Assembly (NCBI GenBank): GCA_029245025.1
Contig: JAQWQC010000034.1
Location: forward strand, 124,001-188,000
Length of the DNA: 64,000 nucleotides
DNA from: Rhodospirillaceae bacterium
Lineage (GTDB): Bacteria > Pseudomonadota > Alphaproteobacteria > Rhodospirillales > Rhodospirillaceae
Reading direction: 5' to 3'
The notes under the pieces are model-generated. The model searched no databases and had not been told where the DNA came from. It was given only the letters and a program-made list of their open reading frames with translations. The translations under genes were made by a program, and so were the position numbers. This document shows positions 17,676 to 27,803 of the stretch, piece after piece (position 1 is the stretch's first letter; each line of letters opens with the position of its first letter).

Positions 17676-18620
17676 TTACGCGCTGAGGGCGCGAGGCAGG
17701 TTGAAGGTCACATTTTCTTCAGCAATCTTTACTTCTTCAACGGTGACCTCGAAATGCTGCTTAGCTTCCGCAATGGCTTCTTCAACCAGCACTTCTGGCG
17801 CTGACGCCCCCGCAGTGAGTCCCAGAGTGCTGTCCGCAGCCAAGCCATCCCAAGAAATTTCTGTCGCGCGTTGCACCAGAGTTGCTTTGGTGCAACCGGC
17901 TTTATGCGCAACTTCGACCAGTCGTTTTGAATTCGATGAATTGGGCGCGCCGATCACCAACACCATGTCGCACCGTTCGGCAATCGCCTTAACAGCCGCT
18001 TGGCGGTTGGTAGTCGCATAGCAAATGTCTTCTTTCCGCGGTGACGCAATGCTTGGGAATCGCCGCTTAAGGACGTCAATAATGTCTGCTGTGTCATCCA
18101 CAGACAATGTTGTCTGAGTCACATAGGCGAGGGTATCTGGATTGTCTGGTGCAAAAGTTTCTGCATCCTCGACAGTCTCGACCAAAATTATAGACCCTTC
18201 TGGGACTTGTCCCATCGTGCCAATAACCTCCGGGTGATTGGCATGTCCAATGAGAATGGTTTGCAGTCCGTGACCATGATGTAGTTCGGCCTCGCTATGC
18301 ACTTTTGATACAAGTGGACATGTTGCGTCGATGTAATCCAGCTCACGGGCGTTGGCAGCATTAAGAACCGATTTCGGTACACCATGGGCGGAAAAGACCA
18401 CGGGGACACCGTTTGGCACTTCGTCGAGTTCCTCTACGAAAACCGCGCCCTTGGCTTCCAAGGATTTAACCACAAATCGATTGTGCACAATTTCATGTCG
18501 CACATATACCGGCGCCCCATGGGCTTCTATAGCTTTTTCGACAATCAGTATCGCCCGGTCAACTCCTGCGCAGAAGCCGCGTGGACCGGCAAGGAGAATT
18601 TTCAGGGTGGGCTTGGGCAT
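17676..18620 (-). CDS. ispH: 4-hydroxy-3-methylbut-2-enyl diphosphate reductase
   Basis: Last enzyme of the MEP isoprenoid pathway, 314 aa, making IPP and DMAPP. The three cysteines of the [4Fe-4S] site are in [20 protein letters not shown] and [10 protein letters not shown]. The diphosphate-binding NSSNSKRL segment and the YVRHEIVHN histidine region are present. The start [16 protein letters not shown] is standard. It is followed after 8 nt by rnhA. Confidence 0.97.
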   Translation of the reverse strand: MPKPTLKILLAGPRGFCAGVDRAILIVEKAIEAHGAPVYVRHEIVHNRFVVKSLEAKGAVFVEELDEVPNGVPVVFSAHGVPKSVLNAANARELDYIDATCPLVSKVHSEAELHHGHGLQTILIGHANHPEVIGTMGQVPEGSIILVETVEDAETFAPDNPDTLAYVTQTTLSVDDTADIIDVLKRRFPSIASPRKEDICYATTNRQAAVKAIAERCDMVLVIGAPNSSNSKRLVEVAHKAGCTKATLVQRATEISWDGLAADSTLGLTAGASAPEVLVEEAIAEAKQHFEVTVEEVKIAEENVTFNLPRALSA

Positions 18621-18777
18621 CGCGTGTAGTTTCCAACGGTGGCGTGTGGTCTAGTTTCTCAGAGGTATGCCCGTTATTGTGGCCCTCAACACTCTGGTAG
18701 GTGCATCCGCAGCTTTAGAACGGCCAAGAACGCTATTTCCCTTACCAGATATAGGTATCCCGCAAAAGGTTGATCGC

Positions 18778-19047
18778 ATGTCTGATAAATCTGAACCAAA
18801 AACCACAAGCGCTGGCGCCGTTGTTGCCCAGAAGACGCCCTATGCGGTCGAGGTTGAGTCCGGCAAGAAATACTGGTGGTTCTACTGTGGTCAGAGCTCG
18901 AAGCAGCCATTTTGCGATGGGTCCCACAAAGGCACTAACTTCGCCCCAATAGGGCATGCGAACGATAAAGATGGTACTATGTATATCTGTGGCTGCAAGG
19001 CGACGGAACGTGTGCCATTGTGCGACGGCAGTCACGGTAAACTTTAA
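18778..19047 (+). CDS. Tandem CDGSH iron-sulfur domain protein
   Basis: Small protein of 89 aa from ATG 18778; the longer track start adds a non-family segment. Two CDGSH-type motifs are present. The second, CGCKATERVPLCDGSH, has all three cysteines and the histidine. The first reads FYCGQSSKQPFCDGSH, with phenylalanine where the first of three cysteines is normally found, so site 1 has only two cysteines and one histidine. Such proteins bind redox-active [2Fe-2S] clusters and are cytoplasmic in bacteria. It stands between ispH (divergent) and a lipoprotein gene on the same strand 15 nt later. Confidence 0.88.
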   Translation: MSDKSEPKTTSAGAVVAQKTPYAVEVESGKKYWWFYCGQSSKQPFCDGSHKGTNFAPIGHANDKDGTMYICGCKATERVPLCDGSHGKL

Positions 19048-19062
19048 TTAGGTTATTACTTC

Positions 19063-19605
19063 TTGCGATCTTATCCGGTGTTTTCAAAACATTCATTTTC
19101 TCTTTTCGCTGCTGTGGTGGCGGTGCTCGCGGTATCGGGTTGTGCCCTCGAGCCAGTCCCGCCCTGCCCACAAATCCGCATCGATTCCAATACGGCCAGC
19201 CTGACCAAATTTGAGCCGGGTGAGGGTCGCGATATTTCTGATGTCGAATATCAAGCCGAGATCGTGTCCTTTAAGGGGGCGTGTAAATTTGACGAAGATG
19301 GCGTCGAAGCGGTGATGGATGTGGACATGATAATTAGTGGAGGACCCGCTGTTCAGCCTGGCGATATCGAATTCTACTATTTCGTTGCGATTCCCCGATT
19401 CTTCCCTGATCCGGCTGGCAAATCTATCTTTACCCGGCAGCATAAGCTCCGGTCTGGTGGCGCCCGCCAGGAGCGCATTACCGAGTCGAATGTTCGTATT
19501 TTTATCCCCCTTGACGACCGTCTAACGGCGGCCGGATACGACATTTATCTGGGGTTTCAGCTCACAGATGAGCAATTACGTTACAATCGAAGCCGTTCCC
19601 GCTAA
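19063..19605 (+). CDS. Putative lipoprotein of unknown function, 180 aa
   Basis: The N-terminus has a signal sequence ending in the lipobox-like VSGCAL, so the mature protein would be lipid-anchored through that cysteine. The body is mainly beta in appearance, with ISDVEYQAEIVSFKGACKF, VDMIISGGP and DIEFYYFVAIPRFFP. A second pair of cysteines might form a disulfide. The start is TTG at 19063; no ATG is available before the signal sequence. I do not recognise a named family. It lies 15 nt after the CDGSH gene and upstream of the glycine riboswitch. Confidence 0.75.
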   Translation: MRSYPVFSKHSFSLFAAVVAVLAVSGCALEPVPPCPQIRIDSNTASLTKFEPGEGRDISDVEYQAEIVSFKGACKFDEDGVEAVMDVDMIISGGPAVQPGDIEFYYFVAIPRFFPDPAGKSIFTRQHKLRSGGARQERITESNVRIFIPLDDRLTAAGYDIYLGFQLTDEQLRYNRSRSR

Positions 19606-19654
19606 CCGTCGTTGACCTCTACTGCTGAGTCAGTCTAAGCAAGAGGTCCTGCTA

Positions 19655-19862
19655 TACCCTGGTGGAAGAGTTCGGACTTTGTCCCAGTGGCAAATGTTCG
19701 GCGCCGAAGGAGCAACCGCCCTCGGAATCTCTCAGGCAACCGGACCGTTAGGGTAGGGGACTCTGGAAAGTAGACAATCAGCCCCGGCTGGTGGTCTCAC
19801 CGACGGGGAAAGCTGGCACCTCAAAAGCTGGCCAAACTCTCAGGTTTATCGACAGAGGAGGG
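19655..19862 (+). promoter_or_regulatory. Tandem glycine riboswitch controlling the gcv operon
   Basis: Two glycine-aptamer cores can be read in order. The first contains GCGCCGAAGGAGCAA and, after a stem, ATCTCTCAGGCAACCGGACCG. The second contains CACCGACGGGGAAAGC and AACTCTCAGG followed by GACAGAGGAGGG. These are the conserved glycine-riboswitch segments. It ends about 70 nt before the gcvT start and in the same direction, so glycine should switch on expression of the cleavage system. Boundaries are approximate by some 10 nt. Confidence 0.92.
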
Positions 19863-19930
19863 CATCGACCACGGTGAAAGCCGTAGCCGGTGACGACTCC
19901 GTCTGTGTGTTTGAACCTAGAGAGGTATGC

Positions 19931-21064
19931 GTGCCCGATACGGCAGCTCTTGATGACTTGCTAACGACACCACTCGATGCATTGCATCGTGAATTGGGCG
20001 CGAAGATGGTGCCCTTCGCAGGCTATAGCATGCCGGTTCAGTATCCTCTCGGTGTTCTTAAGGAGCATCTCCACACCCGTTCTGCGGCAGGTCTGTTCGA
20101 CGTGTCTCATATGGGGCAAGCGGACCTTGTCGGCGAGAATATAGCAGCTGCCCTAGAGGGGTTGGTACCCGGTGAGCTCCAGGCTCTGAAGCCGGGGCGC
20201 ATTCGATACACCCAATTGCTGAATGATGATGGTGGCATCATTGATGATCTGATGGTCGCCAGGCCTATTGATGGTGATCCCAACCGCGTTCACTTGGTCG
20301 TCAACGCGGCCTGCAAAGATAAAGATTACGCTGTTCTTAAAGCAGGGCTGCCTGACGCCGCTCTCCAGCGCAAAGATGACCATGCGTTGTTGGCACTGCA
20401 AGGACCGCAGGCGTCGGAGGTGCTTGCGCTGTTCGATGCAGGTTGCACCACCATGCCCTTCATGTCGCTGCGACCGGCGACGATCAATGGCGTAGAGGTC
20501 GTCGTATCTCGCTGTGGATACACCGGCGAGGATGGGTTTGAGATTTCAGTGTCTGCCGCTGACGCAGATGGTGTGGCGCGCACACTCATAGATCAGCCGA
20601 ACGTTGAGCCCATTGGTCTGGGTGCGCGTGACTCCCTTCGCCTCGAATCTGGGCTCTGTCTGTATGGCCACGATATGGATGATGAGACATCACCGATTGA
20701 GGCCGATCTTACTTGGTCCATTGGAAAGCGCCGCCGTGCTGAAGGTGGTTTTCCTGGTGAAGCCCGGATTCTCAAGGAACTCCATGAGGGTCCGTCACGA
20801 CTAAGGGTCGGCTTGAAGCCCGTGGGTCGCGCACCAGCACGCGAGGGCGCCGTAATCGAGGTGCCCGATGGTGCCGCGGTTGGTGTCGTCACGTCTGGCG
20901 GGTTTGGACCGACGGCCGAAAGGCCGATTGCGATGGGATACGTCGCCACCGAACACGCCAAGCCAGGCACCCGTCTTCATCTCATCGTCCGCGGTAAGGC
21001 TCTCGAAGCCGATGTCGTGGACATGCCGTTTGTACCCCAGCGTTACTACAGAGGATCAAAATGA
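19931..21064 (+). CDS. gcvT: Glycine cleavage system T protein (aminomethyltransferase)
   Basis: Tetrahydrofolate-dependent aminomethyltransferase of the glycine cleavage complex, 377 aa. GTG 19931 is chosen because AGAGAGG precedes it and the family start ([21 protein letters not shown]) follows shortly; the track start at 19874 runs into the leader. Landmarks are [10 protein letters not shown], the folate-site acidic segment [23 protein letters not shown] and the C-terminal domain with [14 protein letters not shown]. Its TGA overlaps the gcvH ATG by 4 nt. Glycine-riboswitch control is evident upstream. Confidence 0.96.
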   Translation: MPDTAALDDLLTTPLDALHRELGAKMVPFAGYSMPVQYPLGVLKEHLHTRSAAGLFDVSHMGQADLVGENIAAALEGLVPGELQALKPGRIRYTQLLNDDGGIIDDLMVARPIDGDPNRVHLVVNAACKDKDYAVLKAGLPDAALQRKDDHALLALQGPQASEVLALFDAGCTTMPFMSLRPATINGVEVVVSRCGYTGEDGFEISVSAADADGVARTLIDQPNVEPIGLGARDSLRLESGLCLYGHDMDDETSPIEADLTWSIGKRRRAEGGFPGEARILKELHEGPSRLRVGLKPVGRAPAREGAVIEVPDGAAVGVVTSGGFGPTAERPIAMGYVATEHAKPGTRLHLIVRGKALEADVVDMPFVPQRYYRGSK

Positions 21065-21441
21065 CCGATACACGTTACACCAAAGAACACGAGTGGATTC
21101 GCGTCGACGGAGAGTCCGCGACTGTGGGTATTACTGATTATGCCCAAAGCCAATTGGGCGACATTGTGTTTGTCGAGGTGCCGGACGCCGGCAAGGCAAT
21201 TAGCAAGGGTGGTGAGGCAGCGGTTGTTGAATCGGTCAAGGCGGCGAGTGAGGTGTATGCCCCGGTGTCTGGAACCGTTACCGAAGGCAATGCCGGGCTT
21301 GGCGACGCACCGGACACCGTTAACTCAGACCCAACTGGCGATGGCTGGTTTTTCAAGATGACGTTGTCCGATGCGGCCGAACTTGAAGGTCTTATGGACC
21401 AGGCGGCTTACGACGCGTACCTCAAAGAAATTGACGCATAG
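21061..21441 (+). CDS. gcvH: Glycine cleavage system H protein
   Basis: Lipoyl carrier of 126 aa that shuttles the aminomethyl group between P, T and L proteins. The lipoylated lysine is in [17 protein letters not shown]. The typical opening [14 protein letters not shown] and [20 protein letters not shown] are present. Length is normal. ATGA overlap with gcvT and a 6-nt gap to gcvPA show tight coupling. Confidence 0.97.
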   Translation: MTDTRYTKEHEWIRVDGESATVGITDYAQSQLGDIVFVEVPDAGKAISKGGEAAVVESVKAASEVYAPVSGTVTEGNAGLGDAPDTVNSDPTGDGWFFKMTLSDAAELEGLMDQAAYDAYLKEIDA

Positions 21442-21447
21442 GAGGCG

Positions 21448-22791
21448 ATGAACATGCGTTATCTTCCCCTTACAGACTCAGACCGCGGTGCCATGCTCTC
21501 GACCATCGGTGTCGACTCTGTCGACGCGTTATTTGCTGAATTGCCAGACGGTGAACCAACGTTCGAATTGCCGAACACACAAAGCGAGATCAACGTCGAA
21601 CGAGCAATGAATGCTTTCGCACGGGAAAACCTGTCCTGTTCGGACGTGCCTTCGTTTCTTGGGGCAGGAAATTATCGTCATCATACACCAGCGTCATTAG
21701 ATCACCTGATTCAGCGTGGAGAGTTCTTAACGGCCTACACACCTTATCAACCTGAGATCAGCCAAGGCACGCTGCAAACCATTTACGAGTTTCAGTCCCA
21801 AGTCGCACTGATGATGGATATGGAAGTCGCGAACGCGTCTATGTACGACGGCGCAACCGCATGCGCAGAAGCCGCCGCCATGGCATGCCGCGTCACTAAG
21901 CGGAGCCATGTGCTGATGTCTGGTGCGGTACATCCCCATTATCGCGATGTCACGCAAACCCAATTGAAGCACCTCGGTCTCGAGATCGAATGTCTTGCGC
22001 CAGATCCCATTGGTGTTGAGGACTTGATCGGTCGGGTTAGTAGCGACCTTGCCTGTGTTGTTGTTCAGAACCCTGGGTTCTTTGGTCATCTGGCCGATCT
22101 CACAGCCTTGGCCGAGGCGTGCCATGCTGAAGGTGTGCTGCTGGTGGCCTGTGTGGCAGAGCCCGTGTCGTTGGGTTTGGTGACGCCGCCTGGCGCCATG
22201 GGCGCAGATATCGTCGTGGGTGAAGGGCAATCCCTTGCCGGACCCGCCTCCTTTGGCGGACCGGGCGTTGGATTATTCGCCACCCAGGAAAAATTCCTCC
22301 GTCAAATGCCTGGCCGCCTGTGTGGTGAAACCGTTGATGCTGATGGCCGCCGTGGCTTTGTACTGACCCTCTCAACGCGCGAGCAACACATTCGGCGTGA
22401 GAAGGCCACTTCAAATATCTGTACCAACTCAGGGCTCATTGCTCTGGCTTTCACCATTCATATGACCTTGCTGGGAGAGGCGGGTTTCGCCCAATTGGCA
22501 GAGGTAAACCACGCCAATGCGGTCACGTTGGCGACCAGACTTAACAACATTGGCGGCGTAACGGTTGTTCCGCAGACCTTCTTCAATGAGTTTGCCGTGA
22601 CTCTTCCGCGCCCAGCCGCAGAGGTTGTTGAAGACTTAGCCGCCAAGGGCATTCTTGGTGGCGTTCCGGTATCTCGGTTCTATCCCCAGTATGAAGAACT
22701 CGCCAACGTGATGCTGGTAACCGCGACAGAGATGACAAATGAAAGTGACATGGAGGCGCTTGTCGCAGGTCTTGGGGAGGCGCTGTCATGA
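21448..22791 (+). CDS. gcvPA: Glycine dehydrogenase (decarboxylating) subunit 1
   Basis: N-terminal half of the split P protein, 447 aa. It forms an alpha2beta2 glycine decarboxylase with GcvPB. Typical segments are [41 protein letters not shown] and the C-terminal [18 protein letters not shown] precedes the ATG. It ends in a 4-nt overlap with gcvPB. Confidence 0.97.
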   Translation: MNMRYLPLTDSDRGAMLSTIGVDSVDALFAELPDGEPTFELPNTQSEINVERAMNAFARENLSCSDVPSFLGAGNYRHHTPASLDHLIQRGEFLTAYTPYQPEISQGTLQTIYEFQSQVALMMDMEVANASMYDGATACAEAAAMACRVTKRSHVLMSGAVHPHYRDVTQTQLKHLGLEIECLAPDPIGVEDLIGRVSSDLACVVVQNPGFFGHLADLTALAEACHAEGVLLVACVAEPVSLGLVTPPGAMGADIVVGEGQSLAGPASFGGPGVGLFATQEKFLRQMPGRLCGETVDADGRRGFVLTLSTREQHIRREKATSNICTNSGLIALAFTIHMTLLGEAGFAQLAEVNHANAVTLATRLNNIGGVTVVPQTFFNEFAVTLPRPAAEVVEDLAAKGILGGVPVSRFYPQYEELANVMLVTATEMTNESDMEALVAGLGEALS

Positions 22792-24317
22792 CCGACTATT
22801 CCAACATCGAAACCACATCAGGTAATCGCGGTCTGTCTTTCGAGGAGCCGCTCATTTTTGAATTAGACTCCCAAGACTCAACGGCGGTGGACCTTGATCC
22901 ACCGTCTCACGATATGGATCGTCTAGGCGGGTTGCGTCGCCGGTCGCCTGTTGGGTTGCCCGGACTATCTGAACCGGAAGTGGTGCGTCATTACACGCGC
23001 CTGTCGCAGAAGAACTACTCTATCGATTCCGGGTTCTATCCCCTCGGGTCTTGCACCATGAAACATAACCCGCGTCTCAACGAGAAGATGGCGCGGTTGC
23101 CGGCTCTCGGCGATATCCATCCGTTCCAGCCCGAATCCACAGTGCAGGGCGCCTACAAGCTGATGGATGCGCTGGCTACATGGCTAAAGGAACTCACAGG
23201 TCTTCCTGCCGTCGCCTTATCGCCAGCAGCCGGCGCTCACGGTGAACTGTGTGGCATCATGGCCATCAGAGCGGCGCATCAAGCCGCCGGGAATGACGAC
23301 CGCAAAGTCGTGCTGGTGCCTGAGTCCGCCCACGGTACCAACCCGGCAACAGCGGCGATCTGCGGCTATTCGGTCGAATCCATTCCTGGAAACGGCAACG
23401 GCCGGGTCGATGTAAACGCGCTCACGGCCCGTCTCGGACCAGATGTTGCGGCTGTGATGATCACCAATCCGAATACCTGTGGCTTGTTCGAAAACGAAGC
23501 CAAAGCCATCGCCGATGCCGTTCATGCCGCCGGTGCCTATTTTTATATGGATGGGGCCAACTTCAACGCCATCGTTGGCCGGGTGACGCTCTCTGAGCTT
23601 GGCGTCGATGCCATGCATATCAATCTCCATAAGACTTTCTCTACACCTCATGGCGGTGGCGGACCCGGCGCTGGTCCAACAGTTTTATCTGAGGCTCTGG
23701 CGCCCTTCGCGCCGGTCCCGTTTCTGGTGCACGATGCTACCGGCCTACGCATGGTCGAACACGCGGGAGACAAAGATGCTCCGCAAAGCTTTGGCCGCAT
23801 GAAGGGCTACCATGGGCAATTCGGTGTGTTTGTTCGCGCGCTTGCGTACATGATGAGCTTGGGTATTGATGGGTTGCGTCAAGCCTCTGGTGATGCGGTG
23901 CTCAATGCAAACTATCTGCGCGTCCGGTTATCAGAAGAGCTAACTCCATCCTACGATGGGATCTGCATGCATGAAGCGTTGTTTGATGACCGCTTTCTCA
24001 AAGATACCGGCGTCTCAACGCTCGACTTTGCCAAATCCATGATCGACGAAGGATTCCATCCGCCCACCATGTACTTCCCGCTTGTGGTGCACGGGGCCTT
24101 ACTGATGGAGCCGACGGAGACCGAAAGCAAGGCGACGTTGGATCAATACTGTGAGACGGTTCTGGCCCTGGCCCGCAAAGCTAAAAGCGGAGGCATGGCA
24201 GAGGAGTTCGCCTCATCGCCTCAACTCACGCCGCGGCGTCGGTTGGATGAAACCCAGGCTGCCCGCAAGCCAGTCCTGCGGTGGAAACCTGAGCCGCTCA
24301 AACACGCGGCGGAGTAA
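22788..24317 (+). CDS. gcvPB: Glycine dehydrogenase (decarboxylating) subunit 2
   Basis: PLP-bearing C-terminal half of the split P protein, 509 aa. The PLP lysine is in [19 protein letters not shown]. Other landmarks are [28 protein letters not shown] and [10 protein letters not shown]. It is the last gene of the gcv operon and converges on the outer-membrane protein gene at 24334, with a 16-nt gap. The L protein (lpd) is not in this window. Confidence 0.97.
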   Translation: MTDYSNIETTSGNRGLSFEEPLIFELDSQDSTAVDLDPPSHDMDRLGGLRRRSPVGLPGLSEPEVVRHYTRLSQKNYSIDSGFYPLGSCTMKHNPRLNEKMARLPALGDIHPFQPESTVQGAYKLMDALATWLKELTGLPAVALSPAAGAHGELCGIMAIRAAHQAAGNDDRKVVLVPESAHGTNPATAAICGYSVESIPGNGNGRVDVNALTARLGPDVAAVMITNPNTCGLFENEAKAIADAVHAAGAYFYMDGANFNAIVGRVTLSELGVDAMHINLHKTFSTPHGGGGPGAGPTVLSEALAPFAPVPFLVHDATGLRMVEHAGDKDAPQSFGRMKGYHGQFGVFVRALAYMMSLGIDGLRQASGDAVLNANYLRVRLSEELTPSYDGICMHEALFDDRFLKDTGVSTLDFAKSMIDEGFHPPTMYFPLVVHGALLMEPTETESKATLDQYCETVLALARKAKSGGMAEEFASSPQLTPRRRLDETQAARKPVLRWKPEPLKHAAE

Positions 24318-24333
24318 CGAGGATTAGTCGTTC

Positions 24334-25443
24334 TTAGAGCGAAAACGCGTAGGCCATAAGGAAGCCGACGACATGATCGTTTGTGCCGTCTTCCTTGCTG
24401 CAGCGGTAGCCCAAGTCGAGGGTTAGGCCCGACTCCCATTCGTAACCCGTCGTAGCTTGAAAGTGGTGGTCGTTGACATTGGCGCCGTCGTCAACATGCG
24501 TGGTACGGAAGGTGACGCTCAGTGCTGCATTCCATGACCCCGCAAAGTAGGCCGTGCCGCCGACGGTGAGGTAAGACACATCATCCGGTCCACCTTCTGC
24601 ATTGCTGATATAGGTGCCTTCCGTCATGGCTTCGATTTCGATGTCTCCCACAGGAATGGTCCCAAACAGGGCAGCGGAAAAGCCGTGTTCCCGCACAGCG
24701 GTGAGATCCGCATCGCCATGTGCATGAGACCGATAGGCTAGGTGGTAGCCGAACCCATCGCGGCCCATCAGTCCGTCGCCCGTCAGCGACACCGTATAAG
24801 AATCGAAATCCTTGGTATTTGTTGTGCCGCCGTCGGCCAACCGAACACGCCCTCGATCTTCAATCAATGACCCGCTTAAAAATGAACGGTCTGCACGATA
24901 GAGACTGCCATAGAGGGTATGTTGTCCATTGGTCTCCGAGCCAAAAGTTCTGGAGGCAGACAAACCAAGTTTCTCTGTGACTTCGTAGTCCTCCGGAAAA
25001 TCAACACCCCAGATGCCGGCGCCCAAATCCCAGCCGGTGCCGAACGCGGCATTAAACTTCCCGGCAAGAACTGACCAATTTTCACCGTGGTAAGCTAGTA
25101 GGAGTTCTTCGGCGAAAAGCCCTTGGTTTTCAAAAGTGAGATTCTCTCCTGGGGGCGGATCCTCGACCGGCTCAACAAGCACAAGACTTTCGATTCTGAA
25201 GTTCTCACTCAACCCTGCGGAAAGTCCGATCTCAATTGTGGTGAACAAAAAATCGGATTGAGGGGCTGCGCTGTCCGGGCCAATGCCGTTCTCGTATTGA
25301 AGTTCCGCTGTAATATCAGCTGAGAGGGACGGAAAAGTGTCCGCGTGGGCTGGCGGCGAAGACAAGCCAATAGCTAAAAGCCCAGCAACTAGGGCCGGCG
25401 TAAAATCCAGCACCCTTCGATGAATCACCAGTGCACCGCTCAT
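24334..25443 (-). CDS. Outer-membrane beta-barrel protein, porin-like, unknown substrate
   Basis: A 369-aa exported protein. ATG 25443 is preceded by GGGGGAG and opens a signal peptide ending near PAHA; the track start 25548 adds non-signal sequence. The mature part is a series of amphipathic beta strands with alternating aromatic residues (for example YHLAYRSHA, GYEWESGLTLDLGY), and it ends in the aromatic-rich AYAFSL, as expected for barrel insertion. I cannot name the family. It might be a porin-like or carbohydrate-selective channel. It stands alone, convergent to gcvPB. Confidence 0.8.
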   Translation of the reverse strand: MSGALVIHRRVLDFTPALVAGLLAIGLSSPPAHADTFPSLSADITAELQYENGIGPDSAAPQSDFLFTTIEIGLSAGLSENFRIESLVLVEPVEDPPPGENLTFENQGLFAEELLLAYHGENWSVLAGKFNAAFGTGWDLGAGIWGVDFPEDYEVTEKLGLSASRTFGSETNGQHTLYGSLYRADRSFLSGSLIEDRGRVRLADGGTTNTKDFDSYTVSLTGDGLMGRDGFGYHLAYRSHAHGDADLTAVREHGFSAALFGTIPVGDIEIEAMTEGTYISNAEGGPDDVSYLTVGGTAYFAGSWNAALSVTFRTTHVDDGANVNDHHFQATTGYEWESGLTLDLGYRCSKEDGTNDHVVGFLMAYAFSL

Positions 25444-25624
25444 AACGCAACTCCCCCCTTCTGATGGTATAAACAGAACAGATATTTCCCCACAAATACC
25501 AGATTCGTCCGCGGCTATAGCGCGGATACGGGCCCGATTTATAGCCAATTCGGGTAGCCCTCGCTTTACAGACCCACCTAAACTTCAGCCCTTCGTTTAA
25601 TCACTAAAATTCAGTACGCTCGCT

Positions 25625-26413
25625 ATGATTAAATATGTCGCTACCCTCGCGGTGAGTATGTTGTTTTGGGGCCAGATGGCGCTGGCCGCTGGTAGCGGCA
25701 TTTTGGTGCTCGGCGGAACTGGCCAACTCGGGTCTGAAATCGTCAAAGACCTGGTCGACGCTGGCAAAGCTGTGACTGTTCTCGCTCGCCCGACATCTAA
25801 TCGCGCCCGTCTAGAAGGCCTCGCAGTGGATTACGTGATCGGTGACATGCTTGTGGACGCGGATATGGAGCGTGTCTTTACCTCATCGTCCTACGACGCC
25901 GTGGTCGATGCCTCCAGTCAAGCATTTGGCGGTGACCAAAAATTTTATGAACAAAGCCAGGTACTCATTTCCAAATGGGCAGCGGCAAGTGGTGTGGATC
26001 ACATTATTCTCCATGGCGCCATTGGGGCGGCGGATAGTGGAAAGTTGATTTACATCGAGAAGACCCACCCTGTTCAGGAAACTGCTATCGCTTCAAAAAC
26101 AATCGCGGAAGGGACGCTCATCAACAGCGGAGTGCCCTATACCATCATCCGACATTTAACGTTGCTGCCCATGGAGACGCAGGAGTCTGGCAATGCAACA
26201 CTGACCACAGACCTGACCGCTGTTGGTGCGATGACCCGTGATGGATTGGCTCGTTTGACGTTGGAATGCTTGGGCAAAGATGAGTGTCTGAATGTTATTT
26301 TTCACGCCGTCGATGATGAAGTGGAGTTGACCCAGCGCACGGTCGCGAATTGGGAATCCGTCATTAAGCCTGAGTATATGGTTGATCGAGCATCTCTCAA
26401 CATTGTCGACTAG
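25625..26413 (+). CDS. Exported NAD(P)-binding protein, NmrA/SDR-atypical family
   Basis: A 262-aa protein with a Sec-type signal peptide (MIKYVATLAV, then cleavage after MALA). A Rossmann nucleotide-binding loop, GGTGQLGSEIV, follows directly. The rest matches the NmrA-like/atypical SDR fold: TVLARPTSNR (cofactor-specificity loop), DYVIGDM, and the late PYTIIRHL segment. Having an NAD(P)-binding fold behind a signal peptide is unusual because dinucleotides are scarce in the periplasm. The second such protein in this window is at 57374. A bidirectional terminator follows at 26419. Its role is unknown. Confidence 0.82.
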   Translation: MIKYVATLAVSMLFWGQMALAAGSGILVLGGTGQLGSEIVKDLVDAGKAVTVLARPTSNRARLEGLAVDYVIGDMLVDADMERVFTSSSYDAVVDASSQAFGGDQKFYEQSQVLISKWAAASGVDHIILHGAIGAADSGKLIYIEKTHPVQETAIASKTIAEGTLINSGVPYTIIRHLTLLPMETQESGNATLTTDLTAVGAMTRDGLARLTLECLGKDECLNVIFHAVDDEVELTQRTVANWESVIKPEYMVDRASLNIVD

Positions 26414-26418
26414 GAAAT

Positions 26419-26452
26419 AAAAAAGCCCCAGCTAAGAGGCTAGGGCTTTTTT
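26419..26452. terminator. Bidirectional Rho-independent terminator
   Basis: A-tract, AGCCC and AGC paired with GCT and GGGCT (one mismatch) around a short loop, then six T. A and T runs on both sides make it work in both directions. It separates the exported NmrA-like gene from the convergent ATP synthase operon. Confidence 0.85.
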
Positions 26453-26473
26453 GGAAACTGGTTGGAGATCAGA

Positions 26474-26956
26474 CTAATTCAGTCGGTCAGCAAGATCCTT
26501 GATTGATTGGTCAACGAGCGCAGCTTGGCGATCACCCGTCATTTGATCAGTGATCAATTTCTCGGCTGCCGCGACGGCCACATCAACCGCCGTGTTGCGA
26601 ACACTGGCAATGGCCTGTGCTTCTGACTGAGCGATACGATCCAGGGCTTGGGCTTTACGCCGCTCAATGGACTGCTCCAAATCCGTCTCCGCCTGGGCGC
26701 GCATGCGACTGGCTTCTTCTTTGGCCTGGGCGACAATGCTTTCTGCTTCTGATAATGCATCGCGCTGCTTGCGCTGGTGTTCAGCCAAAAGAGCTTGCGC
26801 TTCTTCGCGAAGCTTGCGGGCTTCGTCAATCTGCGAGCGTATCTTGTCGGCCCTAGCGTCGAGGGAGCTCGAGACGGTGCGCATAATCGGCTTGGCAAGG
26901 AAACCGACGACGAGGACAAAGGCGAGGCCAACCCAAAATGAAGGATCTGTAAACAT
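26474..26956 (-). CDS. atpF: ATP synthase F0 subunit b
   Basis: Peripheral-stalk subunit of 160 aa. One N-terminal membrane helix (FWVGLAFVLVVGFLA) is followed by a long charged coiled coil with heptad-like A/E/R/Q composition. It is the last gene of the operon and overlaps the b' gene by one base (TAATG). Alphaproteobacteria form the stalk from one b and one b' chain. Confidence 0.94.
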   Translation of the reverse strand: MFTDPSFWVGLAFVLVVGFLAKPIMRTVSSSLDARADKIRSQIDEARKLREEAQALLAEHQRKQRDALSEAESIVAQAKEEASRMRAQAETDLEQSIERRKAQALDRIAQSEAQAIASVRNTAVDVAVAAAEKLITDQMTGDRQAALVDQSIKDLADRLN

Positions 26957-27447
26957 TAACGCGTTCCCTCCATGGCTGCGATGACAGCAGATTCGGCATC
27001 ATCACTATTAACCTCAAGGCCAGCCAGGCGACTGGCTGCATCTTTAGCCGCGTCTGCGGCAATCGACGTGAGGCTGTCCATGGCTTCATCACGGGCCGTG
27101 GCAATCCGTTGTTCCGCATCTGCGATTTGGGCAGTCAGTTCTTCGCCGATTTCCCTGTTATGGGTCTCAGCCGTCGCCTTGGTGTCGCTGGTCACCTTAA
27201 ACATCAGCATGCGGGCTTGCTCGCGCGCACCCGCCATTGCTGCTTCGTAATCGGCCAGGGCTTGTTTAGCCTCGCCTTTTAAGCTTTCAGCACGGTCTAG
27301 GTCGTCCTGCACCACGCGCTCGCGCTGCGCTAGAATATCGCCAATACGGGGAATGGCGAACTTGGAGACCACCCAATAGAGCACGACAAAGCAAATCAGC
27401 AGCCAAAACAGCTGAGAGGAAAAAGTCGAAGGGTCGAACTGTGGCAT
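26956..27447 (-). CDS. atpG: ATP synthase F0 subunit b'
   Basis: Second, divergent b-type stalk subunit, 163 aa. It has an N-terminal membrane helix (LFWLLICFVVLYWVV), then PRIGDILAQRERVVQDDLDRA and a long coiled coil. A separate b' gene between c and b is characteristic of alphaproteobacterial and photosynthetic F0 operons. The symbol atpG is used here in the b' sense; some databases use atpF2 or atpX. Confidence 0.93.
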   Translation of the reverse strand: MPQFDPSTFSSQLFWLLICFVVLYWVVSKFAIPRIGDILAQRERVVQDDLDRAESLKGEAKQALADYEAAMAGAREQARMLMFKVTSDTKATAETHNREIGEELTAQIADAEQRIATARDEAMDSLTSIAADAAKDAASRLAGLEVNSDDAESAVIAAMEGTR

Positions 27448-27515
27448 GACGCCTCGCAGTCATAAGAAGTCTTAGATCCCGCCACCCCTTAAAAGTACCG
27501 GGAAACGACTTCTGC

Positions 27516-27740
27516 TCAGGTAAACAGAACGATCAGCGCAATAACCAGCGCGAATAGCGCGGTCGCTTCTGAAAGGGCGAAGCCGAGGAATGCATAAGTT
27601 CGCAATTCGTCTTTCAGTGATGGGTTGCGCGATGCGGCGGTCATGTAATTACCGAACACGATGCCCACACCGACACCGCCACCGATGACGCCGATGGCGG
27701 CAAGGCCAGCACCGATCATTTTTGCAGCTTCTAATTCCAT
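27516..27740 (-). CDS. atpE: ATP synthase F0 subunit c
   Basis: Ring-forming proteolipid of 74 aa with two membrane helices joined by the polar loop around SRNPSLKDELRTY. The proton-binding glutamate is in helix 2 (ALSEATALFALV). The first helix has the glycine-rich pattern GVIGGGVGVGIVFG. No sodium-binding signature is evident, so proton coupling is expected. It lies between subunit a and b' genes. Confidence 0.97.
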   Translation of the reverse strand: MELEAAKMIGAGLAAIGVIGGGVGVGIVFGNYMTAASRNPSLKDELRTYAFLGFALSEATALFALVIALIVLFT

Positions 27741-27803
27741 GGTCTTAGTCCTTCCTTAGGATGATATCTTGAGTAATTCGTAGTAAGGGTCCGCTGGCTG
27801 TTC

